Shown here: positions 22,095 to 35,424 of the stretch, in pieces
Position numbering within the stretch: the first letter of the stretch is position 1
How the letters are laid out: each line of letters begins with the position of its first letter
Assembly: GCA_947034895.1 (NCBI GenBank)
Contig: OX344764.1
Location: 54,851,348 to 54,915,347, forward strand
Direction: 5' to 3'
Origin: Rhytidiadelphus loreus
Lineage: Eukaryota; Streptophyta; Bryopsida; Hypnales; Hylocomiaceae
DNA length: 64,000 nt
Program-made: the position numbers and the translations under genes
Notes under the pieces: generated by a model
Databases searched by the model: none
The model's input: only the letters and a program-made list of their open reading frames with translations
What the model was told of the DNA's origin: nothing

Positions 22095-24108
22095 ATCTTC
22101 ATTTTATGCTTCCTCATTCCAATTTCTTTTATCTTACTTTGGAGGACCATGATTTATGTTGTACTCTGTATTCACGTGGGAAGACAACTCTTCCAATTGA
22201 TAATTCTCTTTATGTGGTCACAGCATTTATTGATTCATTGCAGCATTTGTTGGAACTTCTTTTGCTAGCGTATCGAATGACCCTTGCTTTAGTCATGGAA
22301 AACGGATTCCAGTTAACACTTGCGATTATGTAACTGTCATGTGCCTATTACTTCGATATCCAAGTCAAAACTCATACTATCCTTAAATCATTCAGTGCAG
22401 TACAGAAGAAGATTGTTGGCCGAGATTTTCGAAGGGGTGCCTCACCGGACTTACTTAGTTGACGATATGGTCAAGCTCCAAAAAAATTTAAAATGAGGAT
22501 ATTGTACATGTTGCTTTTTCATTGTACCAGCAATGTACAAAAAGTGTACATCTCAGAAGGACGTGGGTCATTTCAGTGACCACTGCGTTCCAACTTCAAA
22601 AATTCATAAATAATTCCTAAAAATTCCAAAAAACATGAAACCACTTAGGTTAGATGCCAATTCCATTTTCCTTTCCAGGATAGTTTATTGAAAAAATATT
22701 TAACCTCCCCAATTCCATTTTTCTTTCCAGTATAATTTACTGAAAAAATATTTAACCCATAAAGGATGAAGGGGTGACCTTGGAAATCATCTCTTTCCAT
22801 TACCGTGTGCATTATGGGCTTTAGAAATAGCAAAAGCACTCATTGGAAGTCAAAGTACTATAGAAGACCTTGCCTTTTTGCAACAAAATTCCAAAGATGA
22901 ATAGTTGCACTTCTATCCTACTACAAGGATTCCCTGTCATCCATTGGACGTCGTCCTCGACCTTTAAGGATTAACGTCCCTAAATTAAGTTTCAACTCTT
23001 AAATGGGTGCTTTATACGAAAATAGTGGACATGGGATCAAAGTTGGTGCATGTGATCAATTGGCAATGTCCACCATTTATGGTCCTCTTTATTTTGAACT
23101 CATAGCAATGTTCATGAAGTTTGTTTTTTGGGTTTTACCATCTGTTTTCCTTCAATTCCCATATTGAACCGATTTCTCAAGTACAAAGTCCGATTATTTT
23201 CTCTATTTTTTATTTTATTTTTTTGGTCGATGTTTTCAAATTGCAACCAAGTTTTTAATTCCCAATTCCACCGGCTAACTTTGGGTTCCAGTCGAGACAC
23301 ACTGCTGCTACTACAGATTTGATGTTGTGTTGCTTGTTATTCATGCATTGTGTGAAAATGAGCTTCTGGCTTTCTGCTACAGGACAGGACAACAACATCC
23401 ACTTGGTTTTGGATGCTGTGAGATCAGTTCTCCAAATTGGACACAAATTTTCCAATGAGGATGTCCCGAATTCTAAAGAGACTACGACGATCAGTCCACT
23501 GAAAACAATAACAAGGTACAACAATCCTGCTACAATCCATTTCAAATTCAAAGCCAAAAACAACGAAACTGGAGATTTGCTTCGTTTACATTACGGAGTC
23601 ACAAATTTCGGAGTCACTCAACAAGTCAATGAATGGAATCCAAGCACCCCAAAAGAAAAACAAACTCCCCACCCATTCTCCCAGCCAAAGTTTTCATCAA
23701 CTGTTCCAATATTTTCAGACTATTAACCACTGGACAGGTATTTTTTTTTTTTCAATTTTTCAATTTTATTACAAGGTCGGTACCAGTAACAAAATATGCA
23801 TTTCTAAATACCGGTATCAAAATATGCAGTTGTGTGAAAAACTGAGAAGCCTGATCTTGGTTCTCACACAACTCAAACTACGGTATAGTTAATGCACATT
23901 TTTTTCTTTTCTTACACACTGCTGTGATTATTTCCTTTCCAAGTCATTCTCCGCAACAGGAACGTCCTCTGTGTGTGTGCTCATATCCATTCATGTTGAG
24001 CTCCTCAAGACCGGTTCTGAAAAAGAAAGAAAAAAGAAAAAAGAAAAAAAAGAAAAAGAAAATAGAGATGAAATTACACTGACTGACTGATTTTTTTTCC
24101 TAGTTTTC
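22095..24108. other. Intergenic between the convergent TADA and MLO genes
   Basis: Holds 3' UTRs, a 52-bp tandem duplication at 22657-22759 (CCAATTCCATTTTYCTTTCC units) and the family C MITE at 22756. An open frame near 23319-23726 has no family resemblance. An A/G-rich low-complexity tract lies at about 24018-24062. Confidence 0.45.
22756..22970 (+). mobile_element. TTAA-type MITE, family C, copy 3 (215 bp, best preserved)
   Basis: Both TTAA flanks intact (22752-22755, 22971-22974). Left end CCCATAAAGGATGAAGG; right end reversed reads TCCTTAAAGGTCGAGG. Used as reference for the two more decayed copies at 5446 and 16548. Confidence 0.75.
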
Positions 24109-27100
24109 TCACACTTGGGGTTTCTTATCTTCATCTTCGGCAGTAGCAGCAGCAGGGGGCTCCCCAATTTCTACAGTATGGAATTCATCTGAAGGGCCAC
24201 AACAGCATCCATTGTGTCAGAAAGAAATGCTTTTATAACATAGATTTGAAATAGTGTGGTTATTATTAAACTGGGAAACTAGTGTGGGTGTCACACAATT
24301 TTGCAGACATAATTTATTATGTTCTGGATAACATTCACACCAGCATTTTACACTGCTTAGTTCAATTCTCTTCTATTGCATTTTTCTACAAGAATAGTAA
24401 AAGCTCTTTTTTAATGGACTTGAATGTGAAGAAAATTAAACCTTCCCCTTGGTATTTGTTAAGAAGATTAAAAAATAAATGTATTCCAGTAGAAAAAATG
24501 CAATATAAATGAATTCACGTGAGTTACAAAAATTGAAACTAAGCATACATGATACGTTACAATGATGACCCTACTGTTCTCATACTATGTGTGAAAGATA
24601 GCGTTGAGGATATTTTTTGAGTTTTACTAGCTATTTTCCTTTAATTCCCATATTGATCCAAATTTTCAAGTACCAAGTCCGTTTTTTTCTCTATTTTTTA
24701 CTGTAAACAAAAGTTTTATTGATTTTTTCACCCAATTTTTTATGATCTTTTCAAATTGCAACCATTTTTTTACCCAATTCCACTGGCTAACAATGAACTC
24801 ACTAATGATTCTCCTTGAAGATTGGTGCAAGAGAATAATGATCAAGGTTTAAGAAGCTTATTGCCAACATACCGTGTGTTTGAGAACTCTTTTGGCCATG
24901 TGGATGCATGTGATGTAGAACGCCATTTCCATGGGCTTGCCCATTAGTTCCGTGCAATTTTACCCCACCCGGAATATCAACCGGGTGTCCGTGCCCATCA
25001 AGAGCCTTAGTGAGACCAAGGATGCCAATGTGCGGTTTTATGTGGCCCATGTCATGTGGTGCATGGACGAGCGGTCTTGAGTCTTGACTACCGGTAGTGC
25101 TCGAGTCAATGGTAGAACTTGAGTCGTGGCTCGAGTCGTGTGGCGTACCTGGAGGGGTGTGGACATGGTTGGGTTCATTGTGCTTTTTCTTCGCAGTTTT
25201 GGCCCAACCTCGGAGAGCCGCACCCGTCGACTCCGATTGGAATATGGAAAACTTCATGTGGGTACCCAACTGCACAAGAGAACAATGTCAATTACAAGGT
25301 CTCCAGTGTGTGCCAACTACTAGAAACAATATACAACCAAATTAGGTCTCTATATCACCAAATTCATAGACTAAAAAAATGAACTAGGTAATGGAGTGCA
25401 ATTGGCTAAAGTTGGTTGATTGATAAGCATGATTTGTCAACACCTCTGTAATTTTTGTTTCGCCTTTTAGTGTGCTTTTAACCCTTAAAGGACCGTCACT
25501 ATACTTTCACCAAAAACGCTCCAAAACTGCCATTTCTAGTACAAGTACCAAAATTTTGAAAAAAGACTATTTTGACATATCTAACCATAGGATCTTATAT
25601 TATATAGTATCAAAAACATGTGGTAAAAATTTCAGACATTTCTACCAGGTGGATTGCAAGATATAAGCATTCAAATTAGCTAAAATCATTTTTTTTACCC
25701 TGCAAAAAGCAAGGCAGCTGCACTTCACAAGCTCACATTTCTATGAAAAAATGACCTAAATGGTCGTGCTTCTTTGGATTTGTTTTCCTAGACAAGTTGG
25801 CCACGTGCTTGAAAAATTTCAGATCATTTGGAATAGCACAACATATAGGAAAAAAATAGTAAGTAGATAGTAGTAGAAAATGATTAAAAATACTAAATTA
25901 TTTACAATTTAAATATGGAATTGAAAATTTCCAATCCCAATGGTCAAAATGTTGTAATAATGTATCTACATCCTACAATTTTATTTCTGTCCAAAAATAT
26001 TGAAAATTGGATAAGATAAAGGATTTCAAAGTTTATTTTAGAGTGGGAAATCCAAAACTGCCCGCAAACAAAAAATCCTCATAACTTTTGACTCATTGAT
26101 CATATGGAATGATTCAAAGCTTTTTGAGTATATAAAACTCTAGAAAATCAATTCCAAATTTTTGTTTCTGAAAAAAGTGATTTTTTCTGATCTGCCCGAA
26201 CTGCCCAGCTGGAAAAAAAAGTAACATATTAGGCTATAACTTTTGACTCGTATTTCCAAATGTCATGAAATTTGGTGCATATGAAAGATATTCCTTGACC
26301 CCACATTCTACTAAAATTTCAGCCCCAAATATAAAAATCTCCGCTCCTAGGTACCTGCCCAAAATTTCTATACAACCAAAAAACATAGTCCGGTCCTTTA
26401 GGGGTTAAAGCAGGTTAGTTTCATTGTCTAATGTCTGAATTTGAGTTTTCTTGTATATATTCAAAGACTTTTTGAATGCACTTCCCATGATCAAAATTTC
26501 AAGATCTAATTATAATAAAGTAGTGAAAAGTTAAGAGTCATATTTGGTAGACATGTATTGACTGGTCCCATTAAGGATACCCTAACATCACAATGGGCTC
26601 TATTGCTCTCAGACTTTAACCACAAAGGACCACAAGACCACCCATGTGATTTCTGCAAAACACTATTTTTTGCACCCGTAGTCATTTATGGGTTCAAATA
26701 TCCTGAGTATGAATGTACCCCATGAGAAATAGTATGTTGAAATATTAGAGTGGCAAGACAGGGTTTAAATACCTGAGTGACAAGGGCATAAAGGGGCAAA
26801 GTACTGGCACTGCATAAAATCTGGATAGAAAATCTGCATGCAATCCAAAACAGTAAGTTCCATGCCAAAAACACAAAGAAACCCCCCTCGGGGGTTATCC
26901 TAGCAAACCATGTAAAGTGAGAATCAATGATAAAAAACAAAGTTTTTGTAGCAACAAACCCAATTCAAAAGAACCACAGTTGTTGAATTTCAGTCAAAAA
27001 AACTTAATACCAATCCCATACCTCTCAAGCTAAATAATTCGTGATAATAATGAAATAATAGTCATGACAATATTCAAATGGAGGGATGTGCGAAATGAAC

Positions 27101-30100
27101 ATCATACCCAACTAGAATGCGCACAATAACCATCCATGTGGGCCCCACCAAGCATGACTTGTATCCGTATGTGAACTGCAGTACAAAAGAAAAAATTAAA
27201 ACTTTTGTTTAGAATACTTGACAATGAAATGGGATGAAATAAATCAAGTTTTGAGACTACTGTACTATACTAGCAACTCAGCAGAAAGTCTTTTTTTAAT
27301 CTTTCAAGAGAATGTTGTGGCACGTGTCATATTTTGAAAAGTGCCCGAGCTGCTAATAACCTACAGTAATGTAATCTAACAATAATATAAGTATTTTTTT
27401 GTTCCTCTAATAAAACAAATAAGTGTGAACTTACCAAGGTCCAGAAGAAGAACGCAAGTTCAAAGGCATTCTGGAAAATACACCAGCATGAAAAACAAAT
27501 GCAATTTCAGAAATTAGATATAACTCAAGGATCAAGAAAACTTCACAAAGAAATCAGCTTGAAAATGATCAATTGTGCAACAAAAGCAAGTAGAGTTAAA
27601 AATATATATAAGTTTCATTTTTACAACTAGTTCTGTTCAAGTGTGATGACCTCTTTATATTAAAATGAGAAAAACGGTGTCATGTTTTCATCCAAGCGAT
27701 TTTCATTCATTCATTCATTCCTTTCCTTGCTTAATCACCAATAGAAATTTGGTCTTTTTGCAACTAGTCACAAACAAATCTAGCCATCCCCAAAACAACT
27801 TGTTTTGGATGAGTTATTCTGGACGCCGCTCAAAAACAACTCATTTTTACCCAAAACAAAACGAGTTGTTGTGAACAAGTTGTTCTCAACAAGAGTAGTT
27901 ATAAAAGACCAAATTTTTACTAGTGAATCCTAATGACTCATCTCAATGTTTTCCTTGATGAAAGCAACCTTCCAACTTGATGAAACTTTTTTTAGTGTTG
28001 TTGCTGCTGTAGCATTGCGAAGGCTATGTTCTAGTAAATAAATACACATTGATCCTAGCTTTTCAAAATTTTCATATTACAAACTCAATACTCCCTCTGT
28101 TTGGAAATAGTGTATCCATGATTGTACTAAGAATGGATACACTACTTCTCTTAGTGACGATTGCATTGAGAGTGGATACACTATTTCCAAACAGAGGGAG
28201 TATTCAAAACATGGGTCTCAGTGGTGATTGCAGTGAGAATGGATACACTATTTTTCCAAACAGAGGTAGACATTCAAAACATGGGCCTCAGTAGTGGTGA
28301 TTGCATTGAGAATGGATACACTATTTTCAAACAGAGGCCCATACTTACTGTACCTGGAAGAGGATGAAGTGGACACAATAAAGCAACAGTCGTGGAGAAC
28401 TGAACCAAAACAGTTCGTCTCGCGGCGTCACGGACGCCATTTTCTTCAAGTCTTTTCTTTTGCAGATTCGAATATCTTGGCAATGTGGGTGGATCTGTAC
28501 ATTGGCTCGTACTTCACGAGCCAGGCATGTGACGATGAGCTGAAGCTTGGCTCCAACAAGCAACACCATCTGTTCTCATTTCCCCACACACAGTCAACAA
28601 AAATTGGTCCGCCAGGAAACATCTTGAAAACCAAAAGCAACAGGCCTTAAAATTGACCTAAAGCCAAGGCTTGATAACTTAAAGTGAAAATCTCGATGGA
28701 TTGGGTTCATGAACTTTTAGAGAACACGATTTTGAGGAAACTCAGTATCATCAGTCTCTGGTTTTATTAGTCTCCCTGGGTCCTCCGGTACCGGACGATT
28801 TTCTTCCCATTTTTTTTTATATAAAAGTTGCTGAAACAATCGAATTTACTGAAAATCCTGTTGTAATCAATCTCCAAATGCAAAAGTCAAAAAATAACGA
28901 AAGTCTTGGAATAACTCACGATTGTAGGCACAAAGGCCAACCAGAAGTAGCTGTACCACCCTGCAATTCGGAAAGGCCGTGATTAAGATACAGTTGCAAT
29001 CAAGAATAGCAAAGTGTCGTGCGCGTTGGACTGTACGTGAAATGATGTAAAAAGGAAAAATCGGATAGTCGCATATGAAACAGGAGAAAAAAATTTAAAA
29101 GCTTTTATGATGAGGAAGAAGGAAGTTGAAGGATCAACCCACCATTGATATCAACAAGAAGGTAGATGCAAACAAATGCCCACAAGTAACCGCTGTCAAC
29201 GACCAACACAACAACCAAATACACGATTAAATCCAAGTCAAGTACTTAAGTAAGTGGTCGTTGACAGATTGAAATGTAACGACAGCCATTGAAAGCAGAC
29301 GCAATCCATACACCAGCTATGGATGAAGAGAATCGGATTTCGTGTGTTGAAGACTGAAGAAAATTGAATGCTTCTAGAAACTAAGCCGGTATGCAGATGT
29401 ACAAAAGTGTCACTAATTGCAAACTGAGTATAATAGTTAGTCTCGTTAGTCATATGTTAATTTTTATTGGATCTTATTGGCAATTGAAAGAGGATTCCAA
29501 CACACTTTAGAATGTAATATTTGGACATCTTATGAATAAGAATTTTACTTTCTCTAGGTGTATCAAACACCAACACTACTATGGACTCTCATGTTTTGAT
29601 TGTTGTATTGTGGTTGAATTGTAGGTGAAGAATTTAGGGAAGAGATGATTCTGGGTGCAAATACCTTACTAGATAAAAAAAGAAACATTCGAGAGATTTC
29701 GTAATGATGATAAAAATAGAAGCATTAACCAAATTGGATGTAGTACTCCTGAATCAAAAGTGTAATATTTTTTTTTAATTTTTTTTGCCTTTCATTGAAT
29801 TATAAGCTTCTCTCCCTCTGATCAACAAAGAAAACTTGACACACATCGTCTACTGGTTCACTTCGCCACGAATCCATCAACAGCCCATGTCTACTACTCA
29901 CCTGATGCCCACCACATGCTGGAAATCTTTTTCCATGGTCCGCCTGATGTAGCTGTGGAAGTCAAAGCCTGGTTTGAGTTTATGATGCTACAGAACAGGG
30001 CCACGAAAAACAGAATCTGCAGTTCAGAATAAGCCCCGGGCGACAATTGAAAGCATAACGTATCTGCAAGTGAACTTGTAAATTGCGGCATGACGAGCAT

Positions 30101-33100
30101 GAAGATGATGAAGTATAATATAATTTGAAGATCAACGCAGAAAAGAATGAAGAAGACCAACGCACCTCAATGAAACCTAAGCGTAGACACAAGTAATCGG
30201 ATTTGTAGATAGGTTTTCCAAACTGTCGGAAAAAGCTGTACTGTAGACACAACGAAGTCAACAACAAGAAGTTATATAAGCTTGTGCACACACAGTCAAT
30301 GAATGACAATCTTTAGAATCAAGTCTCCATTTGACATCAAAGACTCAACCGATTGCAACTTTCTCTGAAATGCCGCAAGCTGAAAAAAGAAAAGAAGCGG
30401 TTATGCTTTACGAGGATCTGTAGCTTAAAAATACCCTTCAGTTCTTGATTAGCAAAAATTTCTGATTAAAGTATACGAATCAACTCAAGCTTTCTCAATT
30501 CACAGTAGAAGGGGTCACCCCAAATAAATGCTAACAGAAAATTGCCACCCTAAAATCTTAAGAAATGGATGTTTGATAACTTAGAATCCTTTTCGATTTA
30601 CATACAAGAACACTTAATCAGTCTGATGATAGGAACTATGCATAGCATTAAAATTGGAGATTTTGGGATACTCTAGCTTGTGTTTTTAATGCAAATGGAC
30701 TTCCCCTCCCCTCTGATACAAAGCAAACAAAATTCACCTCCGGCAAATCCAACAAATAGATGGAATGAAGGTGCATCGAAATCATTCTTATTTTCTTGGT
30801 GCATTGTTGGAACATACCAAGTAGCCATTAATGTGATGACCAGTTCTTGAGGGTTGCAAGCAACTGCGACGTAGTCGGCATGCGATGAAATCACCAACGA
30901 CGTGCTTTCCGACCAAAGCTGCACACAAAATCAATCAAACCACGGAACCCAATCAATACCCAAACCCAAGCAAATTCCTAACTACTTGGAAGCAGGGCTT
31001 GCACACCTCCAAAAAAGATTTCAGTAAATTTCTTTTCAAAAGATATACGGAAGCATCTAGAACGCACTTCTCTTCATATTTTTGGGAACTTTTTCTAGAA
31101 TTAGTGATGAATGTTTGAAGTTGAAATGACCAAAAAAAAACCCTAATAGGATGTGCAGTTCTGCATGCATTTGAGGACGCTCAATTAGAGCGCAAACTGT
31201 TTTGAGACCTTGTATCTTACTGCATTTGTAACCATTGTTGAACCATTGACAGCCTTCTTCAACCGAAGGAGGGGAGATGACCCCGCAAACTACTCACCTT
31301 TATTAAAACATTGATCTTCCGTCTGTGCATCTGTTGCCTGATGCTCCCATCTCTTCCATCTGTGCACCTGTTGATTCAATTCTTCAAGGTAAGAAACCCT
31401 AGAAGTATTTTCTTCCGTCTCCTTTTTCCCTCATGGGAGAGTAGTATGAATTCAAGGTCATTCAATTAGTGCGAGTTTTTCAAAAGAGTGCTGTGACAAT
31501 TGTAAACTCTCCCACTCATTACAGCACTCGCTTTGCTCTGGAGAGTTTGTAATGTATGAGGATTCCCTGACTTCAGTCAAAATTAGATCCAATTCATAAA
31601 AGAGCGATCCCGAGCTCAATTGAGAGACCCAAGAAGGGAACATTGAGAGTGGACTTACTTGCCATAAACCAACTATCACTGTGATTGCACTGTAAACCAC
31701 GTGCACAATTGCCATCACAAAGATGAAAATATGCAGTTGGTGGAGACCCTCGGCCGATATAAGTTGCACTTTTCCCTGCAGCAGTCAATTTCAAGCAAAC
31801 CCATCAGTAGGACTCACCTAATAGAGTATAATCATCAGCACGCACAAAATTGCATTGCAAATTGCTGAAGATGCAAATTGCTGGATTAAAGAAATAGGAC
31901 AGTTCGGTAACTAGACTATGAACATCAATAAGCATAAATTTGCGTTAACAGTGCCCAATGAAGAAGCAAAATTGTCGGATTAGGGCAACAGGACAATACG
32001 ACTACTACAGCACAAACATCAGCAAGCATAAAATTGCTTTAAGAGTGCTTAATGAAGATGCAAATTTCTGGATTAGGGAAACAGGGCAGTACAGCTAGTA
32101 GATAATAACCATCAGCAAGCATGAAAGTGCTGATTGCGAGAGCTTAACGAAGAGGCCAATTGGTGGATTAGGGCACAACAGGCAATACGACTACTACAGC
32201 AGAAACATCAGCAAGCATAAAATAGCACTAAGAGTGCTTATCGAAGATGCAAATTGCTGGATTAGAGCAACAGGGCTATACTTCTACAAGACTATAACCG
32301 TTATATCAAGCATGAAATTGCATTAGGAGTGCTTAACGAAGAGGCTAATGGGTGGATTAGGGCATGATTAGTACCGCAGGGCACGTCACAACTCCCCCGG
32401 AAGAGAGGAGGCGCCTGTGAGCCCCTGCTTCAGCAGGAGCAGCAGCTTCCGCTTCCACAACAGATCGGTACTTGCACGGGAGCATAATCGAGTTGAGTCT
32501 CTCTGGCATGCAAATGGAGGCGATCTTCGACTGGAAGACCGTGAGAGACAATGAAATGAACCCCAGAAGCATCAACTCTGTGCACACACAATCAATGAGA
32601 ACACATATGCAACAAAATCAAACAACTGCATCTAAAATCATCCGAATAAGCATTCGAAAATTATGGTACTTGGTATTAAACTGATGCTGTTTTTGTTGGA
32701 TCTTGGGGGTTCCGGAATCTCTTATCATCCATGTTTGGACACTATGAATAAACTGTGAATTTTGAAAATAGGGGTATCCTGAATCGACCTAGGCGTTCGT
32801 GAAAAGAGATGGTACATTTTAGGCAAGACTGTGTAGGAGTCGATATTCAAAAAAGATCGCAATTAGCTGCAATTACGTTTTAAGGCACAAGCAACCGTTC
32901 AAAACGTTGCTAGATTTCCTATTAACCCAGGTATCAAAACGACCAGTTCAATTGATCAATCGTATTTTGAAACGAGTAATTCAGATAGGGCCACTTTCTG
33001 AAACACCTGAATCGGTGAAGAACATTGCTTTGTTGGGTAAAAAACTATTGAAATTTTCAAAACATTGAAATTGACCAAACAAAGTTCACAGATCTGTTGA

Positions 33101-33974
33101 AAAACACACGAGGTCCAATTTGGGCTTCTTCGTGTTGTAGAAATCAAAATTAGTCCGGAACTCAATCTAGAAATAGTTTAGCAGTTGAATTCATGAAAGT
33201 AGAATTCATGCACTTACCATCCTTGATTATCTCCAGTGTGTGTAACAACTGCTTCTGCTTCGATTTTCTCAAGTACTGCACACGACGCAACAAATTGTGA
33301 AAATGACATAACTGGGTCACCCAAAGCACAACGAAGTACAAATGTAAAAACTAGGCACTGTGACAACTGACTAAAGGGATCACAAAATTCATTAAAACGG
33401 TGCATTTCAAAGAAACAAAATCGTGACATTCAATTGCAGAGAGCACTATAAAACCAAGACCGAGATTTCAAAAGAGCGCCTGACAAAGTACACACTCAGT
33501 TGAAATTTCACGGTACTAGCGATTCAAACACAGTTGTAATTTCACGGGACTAACGACTAGAATACTCAAATTCACGGCGAGAATCACAACAAGGCTACTA
33601 AAGTCTCTGGCAATCCGTAACAATTGGCATTCCAGCCAACAGAAGAGGAAACACTGTACGAAGCCACTACAGTTGCCACAAGCTTCCGAGCTCTTCCAGT
33701 ACATAAAACTGAAACCTTGTGAGTTCCTTCCATCACTCGTGTGGAGCAAATCCAAGGAATGTGCCAACAAGAAAACAAAAAACAAAAACCTAGCTAGCCC
33801 CCAATTCTCAACGCGAACCCAAAGAGAGTGCCCGGCCATCAGTCTCCCTACGTTGCCCAAGTACTTCAAGATGCGCTCCACCACCAGCGACGCAATCACG
33901 AACACCGCGCACACCGCCGCGACAGCCCAAGTGGGCGTCTGCTCCAACGACTTCTCACTCTCCTCCCCCGCCAT
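24109..33974 (-). CDS. MLO-like seven-transmembrane calmodulin-binding protein
   Basis: MLO proteins are plasma-membrane calcium-linked proteins acting in powdery mildew susceptibility, pollen tube and root responses (family knowledge). Seventeen exons: 33974-33852, 33275-33218, 32577-32375, 31775-31659, 31367-31298, 30918-30818, 30379-30308, 30240-30166, 29987-29902, 29192-29143, 28960-28920, 28569-28354, 27470-27435, 27175-27108, 26833-26773, 25269-24873, 24188-24109; phases add up to 1854 nt, 617 aa. Landmarks: N-terminal [43 protein letters not shown] (170-175), [50 protein letters not shown]. The calmodulin-binding helix is near 475-488 ([12 protein letters not shown]). The tail is rich in His, Ser and Gly, unusual in its HGH/HHMHPHG clusters. 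Exons 6 and 7 are the least certain: both lack strong family motifs, and the exon 7 donor is weak. Confidence 0.88.
25482..26404 (+). mobile_element. TTAA-type MITE, family A, copy 1 (923 bp), in MLO intron 15
   Basis: Flanked by TTAA (25478-25481, 26405-26408). Ends CCCTTAAAGGACCG and CCGGTCCTTTAGGGG. The copy at 53023-53945 has exactly the same length and, over the first 550 bases compared by eye, only scattered single-base differences. A third copy is at 43317-44289. No coding frame. Confidence 0.85.
28091..28200 (+). mobile_element. Stowaway-like MITE, MLO intron 12
   Basis: 110 bp with terminal inverted repeats CTCCCTCTGTTTGGAAATAG ... CTATTTCCAAACAGAGGGAG extended by GTGTATCCA, flanked by TA on both sides. 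CTCCCTC ends with a TA duplication are the Stowaway (Tc1/mariner) signature in plants. Confidence 0.85.
28203..28340 (+). repeat. Two partial tandem copies of the Stowaway right half
   Basis: Two units of about 70 bp (from 28203 and from about 28271) each read TTCAAAACATGGGYCTCAGT ... TGCANTGAGAATGGATACAC followed by CAAACAGAGG. They repeat the right half of the MITE plus its flank. The last one ends only some 15 bp from the exon 12 donor at 28353. Confidence 0.75.
31826..32370 (+). repeat. Minisatellite, about 95-bp unit, about six copies, MLO intron 3
   Basis: Units start near 31828, 31923, 32016, 32111, 32208 and 32300. Each has CATCAGCAAGCATRAAATTGC, AGAGTGCTTAAYGAAGA, a TGCAAATTGCTGGATTAGG block and an AACAGGRCAATACGACTACT block. 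Copies differ by several percent. The array fills almost the whole intron between exons 4 and 3. Confidence 0.85.
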
Positions 33975-35420
33975 CGCTCCCCCTCCACAAACGTCACACC
34001 AAGCTGGGCACCAAGCTAGCTCACTCGCAGCAACAAAAGCTGCAACGCCACTCCCGCACTCGCCTCATCATCTCGGGACCCCAACTCCTGAGACCCCAAC
34101 TAATCTTCCTCCAAAGCTTGCAATGAGTGGGACACCACCCTCTCAAGCAGCAGCACTAGATTCTTCTAAAGTCGTTAGCTAGTTCCAGGGCTAGCAATGA
34201 TCCCCCAGCTTGAAAAGCGTCCCCCTTCCATTCGTCAACTCCTAGCTGGGTCGTCCTCCTTTCCACGGGATCCAGTCCACTGTTGATGTCCTGGCGCTCA
34301 CGACCTGATGAGAACTGATCATCAATCCGTTTGTTCTGTTGCGGTGGGTTCGACACAGCTTGGGAATTGGGATCCCGCTGGGAGCACGGGCCCACGTGAG
34401 ATTCGAGTATCGTGCGCATGAGTTGGTCACAGCGTGCTTTGGAGTGATTTTGAGGAAGCACAGATCACATGGGGTGCCAGCTCTTGGGGGTCGATGGAAG
34501 TGTGCAACTGTGCATCGATGGTGGAGGATTGTTTGTGTGGTTTCGAGTGCAACTGGGGATCGAACTTTGTGCATCGATGGTGGAGGATTGTGCGGTTTTC
34601 AAGTGCAACTGGTGAACTGGGGGAACTTGAAGGTGCCCAGGGTGCGAAGACTGAGCTCCTTTGAAAGGTTTGGGGATGGGAACGTTGGATCCGTGGTGCT
34701 GGATAGGTGCTAGCGCAGTTGCGGGAGCAATTGCGGGAGGCTGGCGTTGCGCTTGTTTAGTGGTTTGGGCGGCGAGCTTCAGGAGAAAGTCGCTGGTTCC
34801 AGCGGTGCTGGGGAACCCGTACTGTACGTCACTCATGCGGGGAAGTCCGGCCCAAAGTACGAGCCTTGCTGCACGGCGGCAGCCGTTGCCGCTCTTCAGG
34901 GTGCGTACCTCCAAACCAGACACTTTGTTTTTGTTTTTGCTACTGTGCGTATTTAGTAATATTAGAATGGACAAATTTTCAGATTTTCTTGTTGGCAAGT
35001 GAAAGGGGGCTCCAACACATCAAAGAATGCAACATTTGGATACCGTATGCAAAAGTTACAAAGGGTCAAAGTTTTGGTTGGTAGAAGTTTTGATTTTGGA
35101 GATGTACTCTGAGTGATGATGATGAGTGATGATGGCGATTTTGCATCAGTGACACATTTTGGGGGGCTGGGGTGAATCAACGACCCCCTTGGGCTTGTCT
35201 TGCCAAAGTCATTCGAGGTGTGCATCCAAAAAAAAATATCCCCTATTTTGTGCTTGATTAATTTATCTTCTGTACGTTTCTTATCTCATTTGGGGTCTTT
35301 GATTGCAAATTTTATCATAAGTGACAAATAAAAAATTTCAGCATTTTCACTCAGGGACAAGTGAGGGGTCAGTTCACCCTGGCCATTTGGGAGGGGGGGC
35401 ACCTTATTTGTAAAGAGGCT
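33975..35420. other. MLO upstream region and GC-rich island
   Basis: About 33600-34920 is clearly more GC-rich than its surroundings. It includes the MLO 5' side and a 59-bp direct repeat at 34509-34622 (TGTGCATCGATGGTGGAGGAT units). A plus-strand frame at roughly 34708-34905, reading LFSGLGGELQEKVAG and later HAGKSGPKYEPCC, ends at a good donor-like GTGCGT and could be a stranded exon, but I do not recognise it. Confidence 0.35.
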
Positions 35421-35424
35421 TTAA

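Noticed and set aside
30818..30918. Reading MLO exon 6 in the frame [25 protein letters not shown]
   Set aside because: Exon 5 leaves one base, so the phase requires the frame beginning [11 protein letters not shown], which is also open and ends at a good GTATGT donor.
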